From contig DASZTS010000086.1 in assembly GCA_035547915.1 (NCBI GenBank), positions 32,590 through 96,589 of the forward strand: a stretch of DNA of 64,000 bases. The letters are read 5' to 3'. Below the pieces are notes generated by a model. The model was not told the origin of the DNA. It saw nothing but the letters and a program-made list of their open reading frames with translations, and ran no database searches. Below, in pieces: positions 17,196 to 26,165 of this stretch. Every line of letters begins with the position of its first letter. Position 1 is the first letter of the stretch. This DNA comes from DASSFG01 sp035547915. Lineage in GTDB: Bacteria; Planctomycetota; Planctomycetia; Pirellulales; JAICIG01. Both the position numbers and the translations under genes were made by a program.

Positions 17196-18029
17196 CTAGC
17201 TGTTCGACGACATCGCGTCCAACAAGATACGGTTCAACTCGCGGATGCTGTAACGCGATCGCCCCAGCCCCCAACTCTGGTCCTGAATCGAAAGATCAAC
17301 GTCGGCGAAGATGAAATCTTCTCGGTGCCGCCGGCTGCGGACGACGATCTCGCCGTAGGGGTCGACAATATAACTGTCGCCGTAGCCGACCCCGTCGTAG
17401 CGGGTGATGGCGGCTTCCTTGCCCGGCACCACGTTGTTGCCGCGCACGAAGTAGACGCAGTTCTCCACGGCTCGCGCCACATGGTCGGCTCGCACGTGTT
17501 GAAAGTGCCCGATGAGCCCTTCCTTGGCGATGTAATTGAAGTGCGGCGCGAAGATGATGCGGGCGCCCTTGAGCGCGAGGATACGGCTCGGCTCGATGTA
17601 TCCGCCGTCGGCGCAGATGACCACGCCGAATTTCACGCCATTCCGCTCGAACACCGGAAAATCGCGCCCCTGCTTGTAGATCGGCTCGTAGGCAAAGCAT
17701 TTGCTGTAGGTGCCCAGCAAGTGGCCCTTATGGGCAACAAGCGCCGTGTTGTAGAGATCGGGTCCGCGCAACTCGTTGAAGCCGACGATGAACGTGGCTT
17801 CGAAGCGGGCCGTTTGATCGAGGACGCGCATCATCCGCGGCGAGTCGACCGCAAACGCGTTCTTGCGGGCGAGCTCCTCGGTGTCGGGATAACCCGTCAA
17901 AAAACTTTCCGGAAAGCAGACGATTTCTATTCTGTCTCCATCGGCTCGCTCCAGTCCCGCCACTACCTGAGAGAGGTTGCCGTCGAAGTCGTCGTAATTC
18001 GCCGCAAGTTGACAGTGTCCGATGCGCAT
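17196..18029 (-). CDS. Carbon-nitrogen hydrolase (nitrilase superfamily)
   Basis: 277 residues covering a single nitrilase-superfamily domain. The catalytic triad is intact: Glu41 in VCFPESFLTGY, Lys110 in GTYSKCFAYEP and Cys139 in GVVICADGGYIEP. Other family features are NTALVAHKGHLLG and NYIAKEGLIGHFQHVRADHVARAVENC followed by RGNNVVPG. It should hydrolyse an amide, or a nitrile or carbamoyl bond, in the cytoplasm. The substrate is not predictable; N-carbamoyl or aliphatic amides are possible. It lies 56 bp upstream of the ThuA-like gene and 137 bp downstream of the nucleosidase gene on the same strand. Confidence 0.93.
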   Translation of the reverse strand: MRIGHCQLAANYDDFDGNLSQVVAGLERADGDRIEIVCFPESFLTGYPDTEELARKNAFAVDSPRMMRVLDQTARFEATFIVGFNELRGPDLYNTALVAHKGHLLGTYSKCFAYEPIYKQGRDFPVFERNGVKFGVVICADGGYIEPSRILALKGARIIFAPHFNYIAKEGLIGHFQHVRADHVARAVENCVYFVRGNNVVPGKEAAITRYDGVGYGDSYIVDPYGEIVVRSRRHREDFIFADVDLSIQDQSWGLGRSRYSIRELNRILLDAMSSNS

Positions 18030-18166
18030 GGGCCTACCTCGGGGTGGAACGAGCCCGGTACGGGCCGATCGGTGCGATCTCGACGATCCCGTGCACGAAC
18101 CGGTTTTGGCCGAGTTCCTAGCGAATGTTTCCGGCGATTATCGCCGACCGCCGAACAGTGAGCAAA

Positions 18167-19036
18167 TCAGGCGGTTTCTTCCCTGCGGGGCGGGGCGAGC
18201 TGTTCGACCACACCCGCCAGAAAGCGCGCCAGACGGTCGGAAAAGACGAGGGCATCCTGCTTGAGGTTGAGCATGTCCTTGATGCTGGACGGGCGGCGGA
18301 AGATTGCCCCGGCGGCGGCGCCGAATCGTGCGGCATTCGTTTTCTGGCGGGCGAGGGCTTCCACGTCGGGCGGGAGCGCGTCGTCGACCGCGTCGCTGAT
18401 GATGCGGACGTTCAGAAAACGGGTCTTGGCCTGCCGGCAAACCTCGCCCACGGCCCACGATTCCATGTCGACGGCCAAGGCCCCCGTCTGGTTGCCCAGC
18501 GCTTCCTTGTCCTCGGGGCGATACAAGATGTTGGTGGTCGTCGCGCAGGCCCCGACGTGTAGATGCTTATTGTTGGCCGTGATGGCCGGATCGAGCTTCA
18601 GATCGATCGCCAAGCGTCGGCCCGTACCATCGACCAGAGCATCGGCCATCACGATGTCGCCACGTTTGAGACGCCGATCGAGCCCGCCGGCAAAACCGGC
18701 CGAGACGACCCAGGCCGGCTTATGCCCCGCGATGAGCGCTTGCGTGCCCGCCGCGGCCGAAAGTTGCCCAATGCCGGTCTCGATGGCTACCACGCCACGG
18801 CGGCGCAGGCTGCCCGAGTGCAGCTTGACGCCGGCGGCATGGGTGACGACGATCCCTTCGAGCAGATCTTCGAAGCCACCTGCTTCGATCCCCAGAGCGA
18901 ATACGACTCCGACGTCGCACGGGCGGGCTGGTTCAGCCGGCGTTGCGCCCTGCCCTTGCGCGGCCGTTCGCAATGCTTCGGACGCCGACTGGCGAACCTG
19001 CTGCTGGATCCAGGCACGAACGAAGGCTTGCCACAC
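18167..19036 (-). CDS. Nucleoside phosphorylase/nucleosidase (PNP_UDP_1 superfamily)
   Basis: 289 residues. After a 40-residue N-terminal extension comes a phosphorylase-superfamily domain: DVGVVFALGIEAGGFEDLL, VAIETGIGQLSAAAGTQALI, WVVSAGFAGGLDRRLKRGDIVMADAL and the nucleoside-binding ALAVDMESWAVGEVC, whose Glu contacts ribose in MTA/SAH nucleosidases. This pattern is closest to MTA/SAH nucleosidase and to the hopanoid-associated phosphorylase HpnG; with no hopanoid genes nearby the former is preferred but not proven. The start lies 9 bp after the stop of the upstream HExxH gene, so the two are probably co-transcribed. Confidence 0.87.
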   Translation of the reverse strand: MWQAFVRAWIQQQVRQSASEALRTAAQGQGATPAEPARPCDVGVVFALGIEAGGFEDLLEGIVVTHAAGVKLHSGSLRRRGVVAIETGIGQLSAAAGTQALIAGHKPAWVVSAGFAGGLDRRLKRGDIVMADALVDGTGRRLAIDLKLDPAITANNKHLHVGACATTTNILYRPEDKEALGNQTGALAVDMESWAVGEVCRQAKTRFLNVRIISDAVDDALPPDVEALARQKTNAARFGAAAGAIFRRPSSIKDMLNLKQDALVFSDRLARFLAGVVEQLAPPRREETA

Positions 19037-19045
19037 CGGCTGACC

Positions 19046-19744
19046 TCACCGACGCTTGGCATGTCGGCGTCGAACGGGGTCGCGGCGGGCTGCACGCGTC
19101 GGTCCGTAGCCATACCGGATCGCAAACCATTCGGCAAACCGCTCGCGATCGATCTGCCGCGAATTGCGGTTGTCCAGCAGATGGCCCAGTTCGTGGATGA
19201 GAATGTTGTTGCGGTAGAAGTTCTTGATGCTGTCTTCCGTCCAGACCAGATTCCAAGAGTGCGGCGACTCCTGCACCCAGTCTCCGCCGTACATCCGCGC
19301 TTCGTTGGCCTGATTTGGCTTGGGAGGCTGATGGTAGCGCTCGACCAGGTCGGTTTCGATCGGATAGAGATAGATCGCCGAGCCCCACTGCATGCCGTAA
19401 CAGGGGAACCCCTGCTTCTTGCGAGTCATCCGGCTCAACTGCACCACTTCCAACGTACGCGTGAACTCAACCGGCAATTCGGCCAAACGCTGACGGATCT
19501 CGTTCGGCGTGAGCACGTGCCGATAACCTTCGCCCGGCGCTTGCACGATGATGCGATAGGCCCGCCCATCCTCGCGCGGCTCGTGCCAATCTTCCGGCGG
19601 GACGAAGGGCAGCTTCTCGTTCGACTGGCCACCGCGCGCACGATTGCTCAACGGCGCCGTCCACGTCACGGACCGATTGTAGGCGACGGGCTTCAACGGG
19701 CGCGCGATTCTGCCCCCTGCATTGAGCAAACGCTTGTGGCTCAT
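19046..19744 (-). CDS. Putative zinc metalloprotease-like protein (HExxH)
   Basis: 232 residues. The ATG at 19744 is preceded by GAGGAG, which decides the start over the longer open frame to 19960. Near residue 190 is NILIHELGHLLDNRNSRQID followed by RERFAEWFAIRYGYG: HELGH is a zinc-binding motif and the downstream Glu in FAEWFA could be the third ligand, as in gluzincins. Upstream parts (LPFVPPEDWHEPREDGRAYRI, NEIRQRLAELPVEFTRTLEVV) are not from a family I recognise. There is no obvious signal peptide. A structural or inactive homologue cannot be excluded. It heads the minus-strand run with the nucleosidase gene 9 bp downstream. Confidence 0.75.
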   Translation of the reverse strand: MSHKRLLNAGGRIARPLKPVAYNRSVTWTAPLSNRARGGQSNEKLPFVPPEDWHEPREDGRAYRIIVQAPGEGYRHVLTPNEIRQRLAELPVEFTRTLEVVQLSRMTRKKQGFPCYGMQWGSAIYLYPIETDLVERYHQPPKPNQANEARMYGGDWVQESPHSWNLVWTEDSIKNFYRNNILIHELGHLLDNRNSRQIDRERFAEWFAIRYGYGPTRAARRDPVRRRHAKRR

Positions 19745-19997
19745 GTGACTCCTCGGAATGACGGCCGACGGTTGTTTCGCCGGTCTGCGGCTGCCGGAGA
19801 ACTCCGACAATTCCATCGTAGGAAGACCGCAAACGAGAAAACAAGTGAACACCGCAAGTGGCTTGGGCGTATGCACTTGCGTCATCGATAGACGGCTGGG
19901 CAAGCCGTTGCGCGATGCGGCAACTGGCGCAAACTGAGACGGGCCGCCGAGTTGGGGCATATCCCCGAATCTGTCCCGGCCGGCCCGGCCTAAAATA

Positions 19998-21515
19998 TCA
20001 CCCGTAGGTGATGAACAGGAGGATCAGGCTCATTCCGACGATCAACCCGACCGTGCCGAGGCCGATGATGGCCCACGTCGGAAGTCTTTTAATCGCAGAG
20101 ATTTGCGAATCGCCTGGCCGCTTGCGCGCCATCCGGCCGACGATCGTGGCGCCGGCATCGTCGACATTGATGGCAAATTCATCCAGGGCGGTCAGCGGCT
20201 TGGCAACGAGGATCTTTTTAGTTTTCTTGCTGCCGTCCCCCTTAGAACTATCGCCCGCGGCCGATTTCTTCGATGTGCTATCGCCGGCCAGTACCTGCTG
20301 CGCGGGGCCCTTGATGGTCTGCCGCGGCAGATCGGACGCCGTATCGGTGAAGGCTTCGTTCAGCCGCCGCGCCGTGGGAAGTGGTTTGGCGGGGCGCGCG
20401 GCGGGCGCCGCCGCCTTGCCGTTTTCTTTCGCGGAAGACGATTCGGGCGATCGGAGCGAAACGACCTTCGCGTTTCCGCCGGAAGTGGCCAACCAACCCG
20501 CCAGGGCCTCGGCCACTTCCGTCGCCGTTTGATAGCGCTTGTCGGGCGACTTCGCCATCATTCGCTGACAGATGGCCACGACCGCCGCCGGTGCCCCGCG
20601 CCGCTCTTTGGCGATGCTCGTCGGCTCGGACGTCTGATGCTTCATCAAACGCTGGGGCAAAGTGCCGTCCGGGAAGGGCGGATGTCCCGTGAGAGCGAAG
20701 TAGAAGGTGCATCCAAGGCTGTAGATATCGGCTCGCGTGTCGACGCGGTGGCTGTTGATCGCCTGCTCGGGGGCCAGGTAATCGGCGGTGCCCAGCACGT
20801 TTTCGTCATGGGCGATCGTCAGCGAAGCCTGCGTATCGTCGGTGAACCTGGCCAATCCCAGGTCGAGCACTTTGACGGTACCTTGCAGGTCGATCAACAA
20901 GTTGGCCGGCTTGATATCGCGATGGATCAGGTTCATCTTGTGGGCATGCGCCAGCCCGTCGGCCGCCTGGCGGATGTAGTCGGCCGCCAGTTCGAAGGGG
21001 AGCACGCCCTGCGATTTCACCAGCTTTTGCAGGTCTTGTCCTTGCACGAACTCCATCACCAGGTAGTGCGTGTCGCCCTGGTTGTCGACGTCGTAGGCCC
21101 GAACGATGTTGGGATGGTCGAGCGACGCGGCGGCGCGGGCCTCGCGGTAGAAACGGGCCAGGTACGACGAATCGTGCACACGCTGGGTCGGCAGCACCTT
21201 GATCGCCACCCGACGTTGCATATTGATATGCTCGGCCAGGTAGACCGCGCTCATGCCGCCCGTGCCGAGGTGGTCGAGCAGCTTGTACTTGCCGAGGAAG
21301 AACCCCTTGTGGCGGCCTTCCAGAAGCTTATCGCACTGCCATTGGGTGAGCAGGCCGGCATCACGCAATTGGCGGGCCACCGCTTTCGGCTCTTCCAGGC
21401 TGCCCTTGCCGGACCGACTTTCGATCACCGCGAGCGCCTTGGCGAGTTGGTCTTTGTCGACCAGGTCGCTGCGCCGTACGAAATCGACAAAGGTGTCAGC
21501 TTTCAGATTCGCCAT
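19998..21515 (-). CDS. Membrane-anchored Ser/Thr protein kinase
   Basis: 505 residues. Residues 1-75 are a helical N-terminal region (DFVRRSDLVDKDQLAKAL, then AVARQLRDAGLLTQWQCDKLL) typical of planctomycete kinases. The kinase domain spans about 77-355: GTGGMSAVYLAEH loop, Lys106 in VAIK, HRDIKPANLL at 198-207, DLG (for DFG) at 218-220 and GTADYLAPEQ. A Pro/Ala/Lys-rich linker leads to one C-terminal membrane helix (about 480-503, PTWAIIGLGTVGLIVGMSL), after which almost nothing remains, so it has no external sensor. ATG at 21515 is preferred over 21539 because MANLKADTF matches the usual beginning. It is an active kinase by motif content; its targets are unknown. Confidence 0.92.
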   Translation of the reverse strand: MANLKADTFVDFVRRSDLVDKDQLAKALAVIESRSGKGSLEEPKAVARQLRDAGLLTQWQCDKLLEGRHKGFFLGKYKLLDHLGTGGMSAVYLAEHINMQRRVAIKVLPTQRVHDSSYLARFYREARAAASLDHPNIVRAYDVDNQGDTHYLVMEFVQGQDLQKLVKSQGVLPFELAADYIRQAADGLAHAHKMNLIHRDIKPANLLIDLQGTVKVLDLGLARFTDDTQASLTIAHDENVLGTADYLAPEQAINSHRVDTRADIYSLGCTFYFALTGHPPFPDGTLPQRLMKHQTSEPTSIAKERRGAPAAVVAICQRMMAKSPDKRYQTATEVAEALAGWLATSGGNAKVVSLRSPESSSAKENGKAAAPAARPAKPLPTARRLNEAFTDTASDLPRQTIKGPAQQVLAGDSTSKKSAAGDSSKGDGSKKTKKILVAKPLTALDEFAINVDDAGATIVGRMARKRPGDSQISAIKRLPTWAIIGLGTVGLIVGMSLILLFITYG

Positions 21516-22199
21516 GAGGCATTCGGCCGACGCAGTCAAGCCCGGCGCGACACGCGCTGTTCGGTTGCCTCGAAACAGGCTCCGACCAGTTGACGGCGTG
21601 CCGGCGATCGACTTCTACCAAATCGTCGACGATCGGAAACGGACGTCAGTAATAAGGACCAAAAGAGATGATCGTATCCCTGCTCCGTGTTGGCGCACGG
21701 TCTATCTCTCGACAATAGCACAGATGTGGCGAGGATACCAGCAAACTCACGGACGGTAAAGGAGCCGCAGGGAAAAAGGAGAGGCCCGGCGCAGCCATTT
21801 TTCAGCCGTTCTCGGTCGGTACGGAGCCAAAATGGTGTTGCCGATTGCCAACTCGGAATCATCGTAAAATGCGGGCGGCCGGGTGTGGTGAAACGCGGCT
21901 CGCAGCTAGACCGGCAACGAGGTGATCGAGAGGGCGCCGATCGCCGTGTTGGTCGTCGCCCCACCAAACAAGTGCGTGGGTGCTCGAGAGGCCGCGGTGG
22001 AAGGCATGGCCGCGATGGCACTGTCCTGCGGACCTCACCCGACGGCTTGCAAACTCATCCCGCGAACCGGCCAGCTTGCTGCAACCCGCCCTTTGCCACG
22101 GTTGCGCGGCAGGCTAGGATGCGATGGCAGCGAACATGGCCTGGAACTGCGGCGCGGCGCGGGCCGCGGCGGGCCGTGCGCGGTAGCATCAGCGTCGAG
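21516..22199. other. 684-bp intergenic region without recognisable gene
   Basis: The region lies between the divergent kinase and acyltransferase genes. Open frames across it are Arg/Gly/Pro-rich and show no family features. The second half (21920-22190) is very GC-rich with many short inverted repeats, so a structured RNA cannot be excluded. I compared it by eye with RNase P RNA, tmRNA, SRP RNA and the cobalamin riboswitch and saw no conserved boxes. Confidence 0.4.
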
Positions 22200-22802
22200 A
22201 TGACCCGCACCCTATTGGCGGCGATTGCCCGGTTATTGAGCGGCGCCAGCGTGCGCTGGATCGATTGTCAGCCCGATACGTGCCAGCGCGTCTATTTTGC
22301 CAACCACACCAGCCATCTCGATGCGCTCGTTCTCTGGTCGGCGTTGCCGGCCGACGTGCGCGTCGTCACGCGACCCGTCGCGGCCAAGGATTATTGGGAG
22401 GCCGGCCAGGTCCGCCGCTATCTCTCGACGCAGGTCTTCGAGGCGTTGCTCATCGACCGCCGGCACATCAAGGTCCATCAAAGCCCGGTCGACCTGATGC
22501 TGAAGGAAATCGGCGACAAGTACTCGCTCATCGTCTTTCCCGAGGGGCATCGCAGCGTCGACGGCGAGATCCATGAGTTCAAAAGTGGTCTATACTATCT
22601 GGCGAAAAAGCGGCCCGATCTGGAACTCGTGCCCGTACATATCGACAACCTGAACCGCGTGCTCCCCCGCGGCGAAGTGTTGCCCGTGCCCCTGTTGAGC
22701 TGCATCACCTTCGGTCCGCCGATTTGGTTGGAGGCCGGTGAACCGAAGTCCGACTTTTTGCGTCGAGCCCGGGAAGCGGTCCGCCGGTTGAAAGAGGCCT
22801 GA
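22200..22802 (+). CDS. 1-acyl-sn-glycerol-3-phosphate acyltransferase-like protein
   Basis: 200 residues starting MTRTLLAAIARLLSG; the frame is open far upstream but that part is not protein-like. It has the PlsC motifs: YFANHTSHLDALVLW (HX4D, catalytic His and Asp), LLIDRRHI, and VFPEGHRSVDGEIHEFKSGLYYLA (the FPEG glycerol-phosphate-binding block). It transfers an acyl chain to lysophosphatidate or a related lipid at the inner membrane. The cdsA gene follows 9 bp downstream, so the two make consecutive steps of phospholipid synthesis (phosphatidate, then CDP-diacylglycerol). At 200 residues it is short for PlsC, but the core is complete. Confidence 0.88.
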   Translation: MTRTLLAAIARLLSGASVRWIDCQPDTCQRVYFANHTSHLDALVLWSALPADVRVVTRPVAAKDYWEAGQVRRYLSTQVFEALLIDRRHIKVHQSPVDLMLKEIGDKYSLIVFPEGHRSVDGEIHEFKSGLYYLAKKRPDLELVPVHIDNLNRVLPRGEVLPVPLLSCITFGPPIWLEAGEPKSDFLRRAREAVRRLKEA

Positions 22803-22811
22803 CGCCGACTC

Positions 22812-23861
22812 ATGAATCCTCTCATGGACTTGACGACCTTCGGCCTTGTAGGCGGCGTGCTCACGTTGCTCACCATGGCGACCGGTATCGGACAGCTTCT
22901 CAAGAAGCAGTCCGACACGGGGCTGAACCCGGTTGTCATCGAACAATTCAACCACCGCATTCGCGCCTGGTGGGTGCTATGCGCGGTGCTGGCCGCGGCC
23001 TTCCTGGCCGGGCGGCCAGCGACCGTGGTGATGTTCGGACTGTTGTCCTTTTGGGCGCTGCGCGAGTTCATCACCCTCACTCCCACGCGCATGGCCGACC
23101 ACCGGGCGCTATTCTGGGTTTTTTTCCTCTTCACGCCGCTGCAATACGTGCTGATCGGCATGGACAGGTATCAGCTCTACAGCGTGTTGATCCCGGTCTA
23201 CGGCTTTCTCTTCATCCCGGCCCGCATCGCCTTCGCCGGTGACTTTAAGCGATACCTGGAACGCTGCGCCAAGATTCAGGCCGGGCTGATGGTGTGCGTC
23301 TACTGCCTGAGCTATGCGCCGGCGATCTTGTATCTCGACATCGCCGAGCAACGCACCCAAACGACGGGTGCTACCGGTGCCGAATCGAACGTTTCAACGG
23401 ACGACCGCGATGAACGCGGCGACCATCCTCAGCCAGGCGAAGCGAAGCGCGACAAATACCCCAACGCCCGTTTGTTGTTCTTCTTTCTCTTGGTCGTGGC
23501 CCTGGGCGATGCCTTCCAGTACATCAGCGAGAAGCTGATCGGCAAACATGTGATCGCGCCGGCCATCAGTCCGAACCGCACCTGGGAAGGTTTTTTGGGA
23601 GGCGTCGGATGCGCTACGTTGTTCGGCACCGCCATGTGGTGGGCCACGCCGTTCCACCCGTTGATGGCGGCCGTCATGTCGCTGATCATCACGACGATGG
23701 GGTTCGCCGGCGGCATGACGATGTCGGCGATCAAGCGCGACCGCGGCGTGAAGGACTACGGCACGCTCATCGAGGGGCACGGCGGCGTCCTCGACCGCAT
23801 CGATTCGACCTGCTTCGCCGCCCCGATCTTCTTTCACGTCACCCGGTTTTTGTTCACCTAA
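22812..23861 (+). CDS. cdsA: Phosphatidate cytidylyltransferase
   Basis: 349 residues with about eight membrane helices. The C-terminus carries the CDP-diglyceride synthase signature: SAIKRDRGVKDYGTLIEGHG followed by GVLDRID, with the Lys/Asp/His/Asp residues in register. ISPNRTWEGFLGG upstream is the other family block. It makes CDP-diacylglycerol from phosphatidate and CTP in the membrane. A hydrophilic loop of about 50 residues (TTGATGAESNVSTDDRDERG region) between helices is unusual but does not disturb the core. It is translated just after the plsC-like gene (9-bp gap). Confidence 0.95.
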   Translation: MNPLMDLTTFGLVGGVLTLLTMATGIGQLLKKQSDTGLNPVVIEQFNHRIRAWWVLCAVLAAAFLAGRPATVVMFGLLSFWALREFITLTPTRMADHRALFWVFFLFTPLQYVLIGMDRYQLYSVLIPVYGFLFIPARIAFAGDFKRYLERCAKIQAGLMVCVYCLSYAPAILYLDIAEQRTQTTGATGAESNVSTDDRDERGDHPQPGEAKRDKYPNARLLFFFLLVVALGDAFQYISEKLIGKHVIAPAISPNRTWEGFLGGVGCATLFGTAMWWATPFHPLMAAVMSLIITTMGFAGGMTMSAIKRDRGVKDYGTLIEGHGGVLDRIDSTCFAAPIFFHVTRFLFT

Positions 23862-23871
23862 GAAAACCGGG
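23842..23871. terminator. Hairpin at the end of cdsA, possible bidirectional terminator
   Basis: CCCGGTTTT and AAAACCGGG form a perfect 9-bp stem with a 12-base loop that contains the cdsA stop codon. It lies between convergent genes (cdsA and the gene ending at 23899). The A/T parts of the stem could stand in for a U-tract, but no clean U-tract follows in either direction, so it is a weak prediction. Confidence 0.4.
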
Positions 23872-23898
23872 CACGGCTCCAGGGCTTCGCCCGCCTTA

Positions 23899-24906
23899 TT
23901 ATCGACCGGCGTAGACCGACTGCGTCGCCGGACGGGCGGGTGCGGGGCTGCGCTGGTTCCATTCGAGCACCACGGCACGTCCCGGCTGGACGGGCTGCGT
24001 GCGGCCGCTCTGCGCGACCGGACCGCGGTTCACCGGCTCGAGTGAATCGCCGTCCACGTCCGCTGACTCGTGGTGAATCAGGTCGGCGTCGGGCCGTGGC
24101 TGTTTGGCCCCCTTGTCTACGACGAGTTGCGCGAGCCCCGCGTCGTCGGCGTTGGGCGACGCCGGGACGAGCGGCAAGGGGCTGCCGCGACGAACCCAGT
24201 CGAGCCAGGCGTTCTGTAACTTGCCCAGGCTGTCGAATTGGTAGTGGGCGAGTGTTGCCGTCTTCCAATCGTTGGTATCGAGGCCGTCTTTCACGTAGCG
24301 CAGGAACTTGCGTTTCCCTCCCTGCGCGACCAGGAACGTGGCCAGCGAGTGCCCTTGGGCGTAGAGCGGCAGGATGTCTCGCGGATACTGTTTCATGGCA
24401 AACATGTCGTTGAAGGCGATGCCGCGGCGGGTTTGCAAGAACTGGATCAGCAGCCGCTGCTGCTTACGGCGCTCGCTATCGTGCTCGACGGTGCTCGATG
24501 CTCCTTCGTCGGCCCAGCGCGGCAGGGGTTGGCGGAAATAGCTGGCGAAGATCGTGTGCGTCACCTCGTGGGGCAGCACCGAATCTAAGATGCGCTCGCG
24601 GGAACCCTGAATCGACATCTGCCAGCCGAAGACGTCACCGTGGTCGAAGATGAAGCTGGTCGCTCCACCAGCCCCCAATTGGGGGCCGACGTCGACGGTG
24701 ATGGGGCAGGGGTGGTACCAGGTTGGCATCTCCTGGCCCAACCATTCGATGGCCAACTCGCGGCGGTATTTTTCCGCGGCCTGCCCAACCTCTTTCGCCA
24801 TCTCGCGATCGGCGGCACGGACGATGAAGTTGGCGGTACGGTGGCTGGCGCCTAACGAGACAACGGCCGCCGCCATGAAGGCGGCGGATACGAGGCGAGC
24901 TTCCAT
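23899..24906 (-). CDS. Secreted peptidase-like protein (HEVTH motif)
   Basis: 335 residues with a signal peptide (MEARLVSAAFMAAAVVSLGA). The mature N-terminus, ANFIVRAADREMAKEVGQAA followed by EKYRRELAIEWLGQ, resembles the beginning of peptidase-MA-like proteins. Near residue 145 is SVLPHEVTHTIFASYFRQPL followed by PRWADEGAS: HEVTH gives two zinc-ligand His and a Glu base, and ADEG supplies the usual third ligand. A Pro/Arg-rich tail follows. A secreted zinc peptidase is likely, though this subgroup is not biochemically defined. It converges with cdsA. Confidence 0.82.
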   Translation of the reverse strand: MEARLVSAAFMAAAVVSLGASHRTANFIVRAADREMAKEVGQAAEKYRRELAIEWLGQEMPTWYHPCPITVDVGPQLGAGGATSFIFDHGDVFGWQMSIQGSRERILDSVLPHEVTHTIFASYFRQPLPRWADEGASSTVEHDSERRKQQRLLIQFLQTRRGIAFNDMFAMKQYPRDILPLYAQGHSLATFLVAQGGKRKFLRYVKDGLDTNDWKTATLAHYQFDSLGKLQNAWLDWVRRGSPLPLVPASPNADDAGLAQLVVDKGAKQPRPDADLIHHESADVDGDSLEPVNRGPVAQSGRTQPVQPGRAVVLEWNQRSPAPARPATQSVYAGR

Positions 24907-25090
24907 GCTCTCGACTCCGGCAATCTTTGCGGGTTAACCGTGGGTGGGCAAACCTTACCCTACAGCCGGCCGGCGGCCTAGAGCGGTTTTCCTCAACTCC
25001 CCCCACGGCGGCTGCCGATAGTGGTGCGCGGTAATCTGTAACGATAGTGCGGCCCGGGGTGGCATCCTTCCCGGTCCTGACCGGTAAATC
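24907..25090. other. Divergent intergenic region
   Basis: About 180 bp between the peptidase-like and coiled-coil protein genes. TAGAGCGGTTTTCCTC at 24979 resembles one end of the AGAGC palindromic elements, but no partner arm is present. No clear promoter motif was seen. Confidence 0.3.
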
Positions 25091-25999
25091 ATGCCCCAGA
25101 CCCGTGATATTGCGCTAGAAGAGCTCACCGCGTCTGGCGATGCGCTCGGTGTGGCCGGAACGCGTGTCGACGCCGCCCATTCGCTGGGCGATGCGCTGGT
25201 GGCGCTGCCGCCGCTGGCCCAGATGCCGGTGGAGCAGGCGATCACCGACCTTGTCCGAGTCGAAGGCGCCGTCCAACTCCAGGCACACGCCGACCAGTTA
25301 GGGGCCTTTTTACGGCAGCGTCAACAAGAACTCGATCGTCGTGAAGCGCAGCTCAACGCGCGCCTGGCCGATTTTGCACAAGAGGTGCGCGACGCCCGAC
25401 TCTGGCTCAGCCAGCGGAACGACGAGTTGAACGATCGCGAAGCCAAGCTGGCGGAATGCACGGCCGCCTTGCCGGCCGAACTCGCCGAGAGGGTGCTTTC
25501 GCCGCCGGCCGATCGCATCGTATTCGACCCGTCAGCACCCATGGCCGGGAGCACGGCCCCGCCAGAGGGCGGCGACAAGGTAACGGATCCGCAAGAGACT
25601 CTACCCCATTTTCCCGATTCGCCAGGACCACTCGATGAGGGAGAGTGGAAAGATGTGCTCGCACGCCAGAGCGTCGAGATCGACCAGCGGCGGATTTCGC
25701 TTGAAAAATTTCGCGAAGAAGTCTCGCAGATGCACCGCGAGGCACTAGAATTGCGTTTGGCGGCGGAGGAAGCGCAGTCCGACCTGCTGGCCGCTCTGGG
25801 ATCGGAAGCCGCCGACGCCGCATTGAGTCGCGCGCGTGGCCGGTTGGCCGGGCACTTCCGCGACGAAGCAGCCGAGCTCGCGCGCAGGAGGGAAGAATTG
25901 GAATCGCTCAAGAGCGACTTGGCGGCAGAACACGCGCGGCTTGAGCAGCGCTGGTTGGAGATAAGGGCGGGGATTGGCGCCGAGGCCACAGTGGTCTAG
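25091..25999 (+). CDS. Coiled-coil hypothetical protein
   Basis: 302 residues rich in Glu, Arg, Ala and Leu. Two long coiled-coil segments are evident: about residues 65-135 (FLRQRQQELDRREAQLNARL and LSQRNDELNDREAKL) and about 185-300 (VEIDQRRISLEKFREEVSQM, then ARRREELESLKSDLAAEHAR), joined by a Pro/Gly-rich linker. No signal peptide, membrane helix or enzymatic motif is seen. DREAKL-type coiled coils of this length occur in planctomycete proteins of unknown, presumably structural, role. The gene stands alone, 166 bp before kamA. Confidence 0.72.
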   Translation: MPQTRDIALEELTASGDALGVAGTRVDAAHSLGDALVALPPLAQMPVEQAITDLVRVEGAVQLQAHADQLGAFLRQRQQELDRREAQLNARLADFAQEVRDARLWLSQRNDELNDREAKLAECTAALPAELAERVLSPPADRIVFDPSAPMAGSTAPPEGGDKVTDPQETLPHFPDSPGPLDEGEWKDVLARQSVEIDQRRISLEKFREEVSQMHREALELRLAAEEAQSDLLAALGSEAADAALSRARGRLAGHFRDEAAELARRREELESLKSDLAAEHARLEQRWLEIRAGIGAEATVV

Positions 26000-26165
26000 A
26001 GGCCAGGGTGGTCTAACTGCCGATCGACACATTTTTTCAAATCCGGGGTTAAGAATACTTGTCGGTTTGAACGACCGATGGTATAAGCACGCGGATCCGG
26101 CTAATCGGGCCATATGCGTGGCCGGCTGGACCGCACGTCACTAACCGAGGAGGGTTTCGTACCCA

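Noticed and set aside
18563..19891. 442-codon plus-strand ORF across the nucleosidase and HExxH genes
   Set aside because: It spans two supported minus-strand genes with ribosome sites and motifs.
20103..21593. 496-codon plus-strand ORF opposite the kinase gene
   Set aside because: Shadow of the kinase; His/Arg/Gln-rich and without motifs.
21920..22190. Structured RNA (RNase P, tmRNA, SRP RNA or riboswitch) upstream of the acyltransferase gene
   Set aside because: No conserved boxes of these RNAs were found; GC-rich sequence alone gives many chance hairpins.
24978..25005. Possible sixth copy of the AGAGC palindromic element
   Set aside because: Only TAGAGCGGTTTT resembles an end; there is no opposing arm or inner hairpin.
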